Assembly (NCBI GenBank): GCA_017621295.1 | Contig: JAGATI010000103.1 | Span: forward strand, 1-5,057 | Origin: Clostridia bacterium | Lineage (GTDB): Bacteria > Bacillota_A > Clostridia > TANB77 > CAG-508 | Direction: 5' to 3' | Length of the DNA: 5,057 bases | Part shown: in pieces, positions 1 to 5,057 of the stretch | Layout: every line of letters begins with the position of its first letter | How positions within the stretch are numbered: the first letter of the stretch is position 1 | Program-made: the position numbers and the translations under genes | The notes under the pieces: model-generated | Told to the model about the DNA's origin: nothing | Seen by the model: the letters and a program-made list of their open reading frames with translations, nothing else | The model's database searches: none

Positions 1-31
1 ATATACTCCTTTCTCATAAATTTGAGTATAT
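1..31. repeat. Inverted repeat at the window edge
   Basis: ATATACTC at 1-8 is the exact reverse complement of GAGTATAT at 24-31, with a 15-base loop. A smaller alternative stem, CTCA/TGAG, lies inside it. No T tract follows. The structure may continue to the left of the window, so it could be part of the upstream gene's 3' end or an operator. Its role is unknown. Confidence 0.4.
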
Positions 32-53
32 CAAAGTGTTTATTTTACATCAA

Positions 54-110
54 AAAAGTAACCAATTTTGGTAATTTTTATTTTCCCTTTTTTGGTTACT
101 TTTATTTTAT
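54..110. terminator. Possible (bidirectional) intrinsic terminator
   Basis: AAAAGTAACCAA at 54-65 pairs perfectly with TTGGTTACTTTT at 92-103, and a T-rich tail follows (TTTTATTTTAT). The loop is long, 26 bases. It contains a second TTGGT at 68-72 that could pair with ACCAA at 61-65, giving a smaller competing hairpin. The A run on the left arm would serve as a T run on the other strand, so termination in both directions is possible. It most likely ends a gene lying left of the window. Confidence 0.5.
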
Positions 111-125
111 CATTTATAGGCGCGC

Positions 126-195
126 GAACAAAGACGCGGACTTTAAAATGTCTTAAACAGAAACAATGTTAGAAAAGTCCGCTTTTGTTCTTATT
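126..195 (+). terminator. Strong long-stem hairpin, terminator or structured leader RNA
   Basis: GCGGACTTT at 136-144 pairs perfectly with AAAGTCCGC at 174-182. An outer helix, GAACAAA at 126-132 with TTTGTTC at 184-190, extends the stem across a small asymmetric bulge (133-135 opposite 183). The right arm ends in a T-rich stretch, as in an intrinsic terminator. The roughly 29-base loop is unusually large. The GC-containing stem stands out in a very AT-rich region. It lies 60 bases before the ribosome binding site of the TasA-like gene, so it could also be an attenuator or a small RNA end. Confidence 0.5.
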
Positions 196-250
196 AATTA
201 TAAAATTATGACTTAGTTTGTAGTAACAAGAAAAAAATTAATTTTTATAT

Positions 251-267
251 AGGAGGAATTTAGAGTG
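251..267 (+). promoter_or_regulatory. Ribosome binding site and GTG start of the TasA-like gene
   Basis: AGGAGG at 251-256 lies 8 bases before GTG at 265. This spacing fixes GTG rather than a later ATG as the start, and the signal-anchor segment follows directly. The stretch 191-250 is very AT-rich and must hold the promoter if the gene is not transcribed through the hairpin at 126-190, but I see no convincing -35/-10 pair. Confidence 0.8.
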
Positions 268-1666
268 AAAGAATGGAAAAACAAAAGTAAAAATACAAAT
301 ATAGAATCAAATATAATTGTAATAATACTAATTGGAACAATAATCGTATCATCAACAATAGGGTTATATGCATGGGCAAAATACAAATCAGCTATAAATG
401 GAACTGCAACAGCACAAGTAGCAAAATGGAATTTTAATTTAAAATTAAAAGAAGGAAAAGAAGGGGCAATTGAAACCGAAGGTCCAATAGATATAGCAAC
501 AACAGAGTATAATCATATCGCAAATAATACAATTGCTCCAGGAACAAAAGGAGAATTTGAAATAATATTAGATACAACAGGAACAGAAGTAAGCTTAGTA
601 TATGAAGTAAAAATAGATATAACAAATTGTCCAAGAAATATGAGTTTTAAAAGAAAATACGTAGATGATGAAACAGGAGAAGTAGTTACAAAAGTATTAT
701 CAAGGGGAAATGGAGAAATAGAAGGAACTGAAAGAGTTTTAAAAATAAGTAGATATCTTCCAGCCAAAAAAACAAACTATGCGGGAAGAAGTCATACAGA
801 AACAATAATGTGGGATTGACCATATGAACTAACAGAAGAAGGGGCAACGGAAGAGGAAAAAGCGGAATATAATGCAAGAGATAAAGCAATCCAAGGGGAA
901 ACAATACAAATGTCAATAACAGCAACAGCTACTCAAACAATGGAAAATTCTAAAGAATCACTATTAAGCCAAGTAAATGCAGATAATTATGGAGATAGCG
1001 TAGATTATTCTATAACATTAAATGAAGGCAAAGAAAACGAGGTAACACTAGATAATTGGAAGATATTCTCAAAAGATGAAAATAATGTATATATTATATA
1101 TGGAGATTATTTGCCCAATATAGCAGTAATAGCATCAAATCTATCTATAAGTAATCAAAGAAAATATGCTATATATTCTTCAACAAGTAGCGAAGAATTA
1201 CTTAAAGGATTGGTACAAACAAGTAATTGGGAACACTTGTTAACACAAGGACTAAAAGCAAAGAATGTAACGGCGATAGGAACACCCACATTAGAGCAAT
1301 ATGTAGGAAGTTGGAATGAGAAGTATCCAAATGATAAGCTTTATACAAAAAAGAATAGTACAGAACAATATTTTATAGGATTACAAGTTGGTTCTGAAGC
1401 AACTGAAATAAACATGTCAGGCGCACAAGGCTACAATGATACATTATACTATCCACATAAAAAAAGTCTTAATTTTGTAGAGGGCTACTGGTTATCTTCG
1501 TTTTCTGGTTATACCTCTATAGCTCTGATGTCTGTATGCTATAATGGTTTTGTGAATTTTGGATACTATTACTATCAGTCTAGGCGGAGTGCGTCCTGTA
1601 ATTTCTCTACCATCTAGTGTTCTGGGTGAATTTGACAAGGCAAATGGAATATGGGTAATAGAGTAA
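265..1666 (+). CDS. Secreted TasA/camelysin-like protein with C-terminal DUF6273/C-type-lectin-like domain; frame needs TGA readthrough and a +1 shift
   Basis: The conceptual product is about 466 residues: 265-816, TGA at 817-819 read as residue 185, 820-1584, then a +1 shift to 1586-1663 and TAA at 1664. The N-terminus has charged residues and a hydrophobic segment at about 17-36. It is followed by an A-x-Y-x-S region and NGTATAQVAKW, as in TasA/CalY-type proteins exported with SipW-like processing. The TasA-like part runs to about residue 225. The second part, from about 242, begins YGDSVDYSI, has DNWKIF and NVYIIYGDYLP, and ends with YWLSSFSG, VCYNGFVNFG and GVRPVISL, resembling DUF6273 or formylglycine-enzyme-like folds. 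A surface or matrix role outside the cell is inferred. Both sides of the TGA are in one frame and family-consistent, as is the tail after the shift, so this is one gene rather than two. It could instead be a decaying pseudogene. Confidence 0.75.
817..819 (+). other. In-frame TGA at an expected tryptophan position
   Basis: The reading frame before (ending MWD) and after (PYELTEEG) is the same, and the run WD-TGA-PYE resembles the W-x-WPYE motif I recall from TasA-like proteins in clostridia. The codon therefore most likely stands for Trp. The cause may be a TGG-to-TGA mutation or UGA read as Trp. The inferred frames contain 14 TGG codons, and both complete genes end in TAA, so UGA has no visible stop role here. 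Confidence 0.65.
1483..1625 (+). other. Compositionally distinct 3' end of the TasA-like gene, possible hypervariable module
   Basis: From about the GYWLSS codons onward the A-rich codon use of the gene changes to many T-ending codons (TCT, GGT, TAT, TTT) and rarer GC-containing codons such as CTG, TCG, CGT and CCT. The encoded segment is rich in Tyr, Ser, Gly and Phe, with a run of four Tyr, and ends in the conserved GVRPVISL. This looks like the ligand-binding end of a C-type-lectin-like domain. Such ends are sometimes diversified by retroelements or exchanged by recombination, but no template repeat or reverse transcriptase is in the window. Confidence 0.4.
1582..1591 (+). other. +1 frame-change site 1 (AGG CGG A, in the TasA-like gene)
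   Basis: The zero frame reads TCT AGG CGG AGT and runs to TAG at 1615. Skipping C1585 gives GGA GTG CGT CCT, which reads GVRPVISLPSSV, a conserved domain end, and continues to TAA at 1664. The exact skipped base is not certain: skipping a base slightly upstream would give GGC GGA (Gly-Gly). CGG-A is preferred because it matches the two ftsK sites. CGG follows AGG here, a tandem of rare arginine codons, a context known to favour +1 shifting in E. coli. Confidence 0.75.
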
Positions 1667-1694
1667 AAGTAGGTATGATATTATTTGTTTAGTT

Positions 1695-1726
1695 AATATT
1701 GTATATTTTAGAAATTTTACAATATT
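1695..1726. repeat. Inverted repeat downstream of the TasA-like gene
   Basis: AATATTGTA at 1695-1703 is the exact reverse complement of TACAATATT at 1718-1726, with a 14-base loop. It is entirely AT-rich apart from one GC pair, and no T tract follows. It lies 29 bases after the TAA at 1664. It may stabilise the 3' end of the transcript, but it is too weak to call a terminator. Confidence 0.35.
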
Positions 1727-1835
1727 GTCAAAGAAAATTTGTTTTGGAAGATAAATCTAAATATCATTTTAATCTATAAAAAACAATACTTTATAAATTC
1801 TATAAATAGAGCGAATCAAATACACTAAAAAATAA

Positions 1836-1885
1836 TTATAAAAAGTAAAAAGATTTCTTTTTTGGAAGTCTTTTTCTTTTTATAA
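1836..1885. terminator. Long AT-rich hairpin, probable terminator between the TasA-like gene and ftsK
   Basis: TTATAAAAAGTAAAAAGA at 1836-1853 pairs with TCTTTTTCTTTTTATAA at 1869-1885 with one bulged base. The stem continues inward as TTTC (1854-1857) against GGAAG (1864-1868), including a G-U pair, so the loop is only about 7 bases. The total stem is about 22 pairs. The T-rich right arm would give a U-rich RNA 3' end, and the A-rich left arm would do the same on the other strand, so it may end transcription in both directions. Confidence 0.6.
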
Positions 1886-1895
1886 AATTTCCAGA

Positions 1896-1924
1896 TGAAT
1901 GTTTTAAAATTTTAAACACATTCA
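1896..1924. repeat. Near-perfect palindrome upstream of ftsK
   Basis: TGAATGTTTTAAAA at 1896-1909 mirrors TTTTAAACACATTCA at 1910-1924 with one extra base (C1917). There is essentially no loop, which is more typical of a protein-binding site than of a terminator. It lies about 90 bases before the possible ftsK -10 box. An operator role is inferred only. The remaining 1925-2010 shows no further clear structure and is not coding on either strand. Confidence 0.35.
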
Positions 1925-1990
1925 TTAAATTAGCAGCCATCTAACCAACAACATAAAATGATAAAAAAATTCTTTTCTTATGTAAATTTT

Positions 1991-2022
1991 TTGTGGAAAA
2001 AAAAATTTGTTTGTGATAAAAT
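1991..2022 (+). promoter_or_regulatory. Possible promoter of ftsK
   Basis: TGATAAAAT at 2014-2022 looks like an extended -10 element (TG-N-TAAAAT) for the housekeeping sigma factor. TTGTGG at 1991-1996 is the nearest -35-like hexamer. Its spacing is 20 bases to TAAAAT (too long) or 18 to GATAAA at 2015. The two cannot both be ideal, so the -10 is the stronger part of the call. A run of nine A's sits between them. Confidence 0.35.
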
Positions 2023-2044
2023 GTGAATGAATTTTTATACGTAT

Positions 2045-2063
2045 AGGAGGAGACTTTAAATTG
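2045..2063 (+). promoter_or_regulatory. Ribosome binding site and TTG start of ftsK
   Basis: AGGAGGAG at 2045-2052 lies 8 bases before TTG at 2061. The peptide from this TTG ([13 protein letters not shown], then a hydrophobic helix) matches the usual basic start and first membrane helix of FtsK/SpoIIIE. This decides the start against the internal ATG at 2203, whose only upstream purine run (AGGAGA, 2184-2189) is 13 bases away and which would lose the first helix. Confidence 0.85.
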
Positions 2064-4504
2064 GCAAAAGCAAAAAAGGGGAGAAAAAAACAAAAGAAGA
2101 TTAATTTAGATGTGGCAGTAGTAATAATGATAGTTATTAGTATACTATTAGCAGTACTTATATATACAGAATCACGGATATATAGGAGAACACTTAAGTC
2201 CAATGCTTGGAGGAATATTTGGATTTATTAAATATGTTATTCCAATAGGGACTTTTGCAATTAGTATATATTTAGCATATGATGATAAAGATTATGTAAC
2301 ATCGAAATTAATACAATATGGAATTGTAATATTGTGTATATGTGCAGTAATGAGTATTTATCAGATATCGATAGGCAGTATAGATGTAGAACAAGAACTT
2401 GGTAATGTTTTAAATAGCGCATATTCTTTAGGCGAAAAAAATGCAGGTGGAGGAGTTATAGGAACTTTAGTTGCAATTCCATTTATAAAAATGTTTGGAA
2501 TGCTTGGAACTGTTATATTAGCATTAGGAATAACTGTTGTGTTTGTAGTATTTATATTTGGATTTAAACCAACAGAATTTATCTCTAGCTTCTTATATGA
2601 TATGCAAGAAAAGAAAAATGAAAAAAAAGAAGAGAGAGTATCAAGAGAGGCTAATATAGAAGATAGAGTACAAAGTGTAGAAGATAGAAAAAATCGAAAA
2701 AGAAATAAAATATATAATGTAGAAGAAGATATAGATATACCAGTAAAAGAAACAAGAGAAACTAAAAAAGAAAGAAAGTTAAGAGAAGCTGAAGAAAAGA
2801 GAAGACAAGCTTTAGAAGTAGATCAGTTAACAATTAATAATATAGAAGAAGTAAATGATAATCAAGGTGGATGGGCTAATAAGTTTAAACATAATAAAGA
2901 TGATATTGTACCTTTAGGAATGGAATCTTCACCAAAACAAGCTCCAGATTTTATAGAAGAAAATCTATTTAAAAAAGAACAAGAAAAGAAAGAAGAAAAA
3001 GTAAAAGAAGTATTACAATTGGAGCACACTTTAACTGTAGAAGATGAACATTATGAATTTCCTCCAATTACATTATTAAGTGAAGGAGAGAAAAAGGGAA
3101 TAAAAGGTGGAAAAAAAGCTGTTACAGATACTGCATCAAGACTTCAAAAAACTTTATATAGCTTTGGAGTTTCTGCAAAAGTAGAAAATGTATCTGTTGG
3201 ACCTGCTATTACAAGATATGAATTAAAACCAGCAGAAGGTGTTAGAGTTAGTAAAATTGCAAACTTAGCAGATGATATAGCTCTTAATTTAGCAGCAGAA
3301 ACAATTCGTATAGAAGCTCCAATTCCTGGAAAACAAGCAGTAGGAATAGAGGTTCCAAATAAAGAAAATGAAATAGTACATTTAAGAGATATTATAGATA
3401 CTGAGGAATTTTACGGACATAAATCAAAACTTGCTTTTGCACTTGGAAAAGATGTTGGAGGACAAGAAGTAGTAACAGATATTGCAAAAATGCCCCATGT
3501 ATTAATTGCAGGTTCTACAGGTTCTGGTAAAAGTGTGTGTATAAATACATTAATCTCTAGTATAATTTATAAAGCAAAACCAAGTGAAGTAAAACTTGTT
3601 ATGGTTGATCCAAAAGTAGTAGAACTTTCAGTATATAATGGAATACCGCATTTATTAATTCCAGTAGTAACAGATCCTAAAAAGGCAGCAGGTGCTTTAA
3701 CATGGGCTGTTCAAGAAATGGTTAATAGATATAGTTTATTTGCAGAGAAAAATGTTAGAGATATAAAAGGCTATAACGAAGCTGTCTCTAAAGAAGGCGG
3801 AGCAGAAAAGCTTCCACAAATAGTTATAATTATAGATGAGCTTGCAGATTTAATGATGGTTTCACCAAAAGATGTAGAAGATGCTATATGTAGACTTGCA
3901 CAAATGGCAAGAGCAGCTCGGAATGCATTTGGTAATTGCAACACAAAGACCTTCTGTAGATGTAATTACAGGTATTATTAAAGCAAATATACCTTCAAGA
4001 ATTGCATTTGCAGTATCATCACAAGTAGATTCAAGAACAATACTTGATATGGTTGGTGCAGAAAAACTTTTAGGTAAAGGTGATATGTTATTTTATCCAT
4101 CAGGTGCGGCAAAACCTGTAAGAGTTCAAGGTGCTTTTGTATCAGATAAAGAAGTAGAGAAAATAGTTGGCTTTGTAAAAGAAAATGGAGAAGCTTCATA
4201 TAGCGATGATATTTTAGATAAAATTGAAAATGCAAATAGTACAGATAAGGAAACTATAGAACAAGATTCAGATGATGATTCAGATCCATTTTTAATGGAG
4301 GCGATAGATACAGTTGTTGAAACAGGTCAAGCATCTACATCTTTTATACAAAGAAGATTTAAAGTTGGATATGCAAGAGCAGGAAGAATAATTGACCAAA
4401 TGGAAGAAAGAGGTATTATTTCTGGATATCAAGGAAGTAAACCAAGAGAGGTACTAATGACTAAAGAGCGTTGGGAGGAACTAAAAATGCAAAGTGCAGA
4501 ATAA
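2061..4504 (+). CDS. ftsK: DNA translocase FtsK/SpoIIIE family, full length across two +1 frame changes
   Basis: This is a membrane-anchored ATPase that pumps chromosomal DNA through the division or sporulation septum. Reading 2061-2174, 2176-3918 and 3920-4501 gives 813 residues, a normal family length. Four membrane helices lie in about residues 18-180, followed by a charged, Lys/Glu-rich linker to about 330. The alpha domain contains [21 protein letters not shown]. The RecA-like motor has Walker A GSTGSGKS at 484-491 and Walker B IVIIIDE with Asp592/Glu593, then [20 protein letters not shown]-terminal gamma winged helix (about 730-810) carries [23 protein letters not shown]. The zero frame from TTG stops at 2229, and the middle frame stops after 3981, so without both shifts the motor and gamma domain are lost. 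An ortholog this intact outside the two single-base shifts does not look like a decaying gene. FtsK and SpoIIIE cannot be told apart from sequence alone. The next gene follows after 40 bases and is probably cotranscribed. Confidence 0.95.
2172..2181 (+). other. +1 frame-change site 2 (TCA CGG A, ftsK N-terminus)
   Basis: The zero frame from TTG2061 reads GAA TCA CGG ATA and hits TAA at 2229, giving only 56 residues. Skipping C2175 gives GGA TAT ATA GGA, which reads [14 protein letters not shown]. This is the expected short loop between membrane helices 1 and 2 of FtsK, and it joins the long middle frame. The restored residue is Gly39. Upstream, the middle frame is closed by TAG at 2149, so it cannot start earlier than this region. 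Confidence 0.88.
3916..3925 (+). other. +1 frame-change site 3 (GCT CGG A, ftsK motor domain)
   Basis: The middle frame reads GCA GCT CGG AAT and leaves the family sequence, ending at TAA 3979. Skipping C3919 gives GGA ATG CAT TTG, restoring the invariant [21 protein letters not shown] motif of FtsK between Walker B and the sensor region. The restored residue is Gly620. The frame after the shift is open back to at least 3881, but the protein family places the crossover exactly at the CGG codon. No internal Shine-Dalgarno or stem-loop is obvious next to it. Confidence 0.92.
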
Positions 4505-4530
4505 AAGAAGTTCTTTAATCCAAGCGGAAT

Positions 4531-4547
4531 AGGAGAGTTATATTTTG
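4531..4547 (+). promoter_or_regulatory. Ribosome binding site and TTG start of the gene after ftsK
   Basis: AGGAGAG at 4531-4537 lies 7 bases before TTG at 4545. The first ATG in this frame is at 4584, too far from the site. There is no terminator in the 40 bases after the ftsK stop, which supports cotranscription. Confidence 0.7.
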
Positions 4548-5057
4548 AAAAAGAAAAAAATATTATCTAAATTAAATTTGAATATGAAAGATTATAATAT
4601 AGAATTAGAGGAGATTTTAGACAAAAAAAATTTTAATATGGAGGTTCAAAATCTCCTTTTAAGCATATTTTATAAAATAGAAAATTTTTATTCAGATTAT
4701 AAACAAGTAAAAAGGCAAGTACCAAATAGAGATGATTTCATACAAGACCTATTAAAAATAATTTCTAATAACTGTAAAAAAATAGAAGTTATTAAGCCTA
4801 CAGGAGTAAAAAAACAAGAAAAGTATGGAGTGAATTTAAATAAGGGAATTATAGAAACCTTTCCTAATGAATTAATACTTATATATGCTTTATATAAAAT
4901 AGAACAAATAAAAAAAATAGAAGAAAAGGCTTTAATAGATAATGCAGTAATAGATGTATTAAACGAAGGAAAAACTCTTAATTGCTCAGAATTAATAAGA
5001 GATTTTAATGGTTGGTCTTGGACTACTATGTTAGATAAATTAGATTTTATTCAATAT
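4545..5057 (+). CDS. Unrecognised protein, 3' end beyond the window
   Basis: The frame is open for 171 codons from TTG 4545 to the window edge. I do not recognise the family. The start is very basic (LKKKKILSKLN), then comes a mostly helical, Lys/Glu/Ile/Asn-rich protein with no signal peptide or membrane helix, so it is probably cytoplasmic. Features that may help a search are ELEEILDKKNF near residue 22, KIENFYSDYKQVKRQVPNRD near 45-65, and NGWSWTTMLDKLDFIQY at the visible end. Codon use matches ftsK. AGG is used in frame at 4713 without loss of frame, and no CGG occurs. Its position 40 bases after ftsK, with its own ribosome binding site, suggests one operon. A septum or chromosome-segregation role would be guesswork. 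Confidence 0.75.
   Translation, partial: MKKKKILSKLNLNMKDYNIELEEILDKKNFNMEVQNLLLSIFYKIENFYSDYKQVKRQVPNRDDFIQDLLKIISNNCKKIEVIKPTGVKKQEKYGVNLNKGIIETFPNELILIYALYKIEQIKKIEEKALIDNAVIDVLNEGKTLNCSELIRDFNGWSWTTMLDKLDFIQY

Noticed and set aside
817..819. Selenocysteine at the TGA
   Set aside because: The position fits a conserved tryptophan in an exported structural protein with no redox motif, and I see no obvious hairpin of SECIS type just after it.
910..1617. Treating the part after the TGA as an independent gene from ATG 910
   Set aside because: No ribosome binding site precedes 910, and the same frame is open and family-consistent from 820 directly after the TGA (PYELTEEG and onward).
434..2203. 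Minus-strand open frames at 434-634, 513-767, 686-925 and 1925-2203
   Set aside because: The first three lie opposite the TasA-like gene and are Leu/Phe/Tyr-rich shadows of A-rich coding sequence. The one at 1925-2203 overlaps the ftsK start and promoter region and has no ribosome binding site or family resemblance.
1585..3919. Homopolymer sequencing error as the source of the extra bases
   Set aside because: The extra C bases are isolated, not in runs, whereas many A runs of 6-9 in the same genes are in frame. A different systematic error cannot be excluded without reads.
2172..3925. Classical slippery-sequence frameshifting (prfB type or -1 heptamer)
   Set aside because: None of the sites has a CTT TGA context or an X XXY YYZ heptamer, the two ftsK sites lack a nearby upstream Shine-Dalgarno-like run, and P-site re-pairing is poor at TCA C and GCT C. 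Skipping a base at a vacant A site or quadruplet reading fits better.
2203..3981. Treating the frame from ATG 2203 as a complete gene of its own
   Set aside because: It lacks the first membrane helix and has no well-spaced ribosome binding site. The TTG at 2061 with AGGAGGAG encodes the missing FtsK N-terminus in the frame joined at 2175, and its end after 3918 is out-of-frame nonsense.
3978..4235. Minus-strand open frame opposite the ftsK C-terminus
   Set aside because: Low-complexity Leu/His/Gln-rich shadow of the strongly conserved FtsK coding strand.
3881..4504. Treating the second ftsK frame as a separate gene starting near 3881
   Set aside because: The first residues ([13 protein letters not shown]) are a shadow of the FtsK reading RLAQMARAA. 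Family sequence starts only after the frame change at 3919, and there is no ribosome binding site.
703..4715. AGG as the codon that triggers the shifts
   Set aside because: In-frame AGG at 703 (AGG GGA) and 4713 (AGG CAA) keep the frame open, so AGG appears to be read normally. Only CGG is shared by all three break sites.

Overview
This is an AT-rich, low-GC Bacillota-type chromosome segment, most likely from an uncultured clostridium or a related low-GC lineage. The reasons are the strong AGGAGG ribosome binding sites, codon usage dominated by AGA, ATA and TTA, a four-helix FtsK/SpoIIIE translocase, and a TasA/camelysin-like secreted protein. All readable genes lie on the + strand, and all three start with a non-ATG codon (GTG, TTG, TTG).

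Layout. Positions 1-264 hold no gene: there are three inverted repeats, one a strong GC-containing hairpin at 126-190, and then a good ribosome binding site. Positions 265-1666 encode a secreted TasA-like protein with a C-terminal DUF6273/C-type-lectin-like domain. Its reading frame is broken by one in-frame TGA at a tryptophan position and one +1 shift near the end. Positions 1667-2060 are intergenic, with a terminator-like hairpin, a palindrome, and a possible promoter for the next gene. Positions 2061-4504 encode a full-length (813-residue) FtsK/SpoIIIE DNA translocase, but only if two +1 frame changes are allowed, at 2175 and 3919. From 4545 to the window edge runs an unrecognised gene, probably in the same operon as ftsK.

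The main discovery candidate is a pattern that simple ORF calling hides. All three +1 shifts (1585, 2175, 3919) fit the same local event: the zero frame meets CGG followed by A, the C is skipped, and translation resumes at GGA, restoring a glycine expected from the protein family. These are the only in-frame CGG codons I find in about 1450 codons. CGG trinucleotides that fall in other frames (for example TAC GGA, GGC GGA, GCG GCA) do not disturb the frame, and in-frame AGG does not either. Long A runs, where sequencing indels usually occur, are intact. This suggests an unassigned or starved CGG codon, or a CGGA quadruplet read as glycine. Known parallels are the CGG codon reported as unassigned in Mycoplasma capricolum, +1 shifting at Ty3, and AGGY shifting in Perkinsus mitochondria. 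The in-frame TGA at a Trp position hints that the genetic code may be altered in a second way. The alternatives are assembly error or gene decay. One window cannot exclude them, but the shared codon context and the essential nature of ftsK argue against them.
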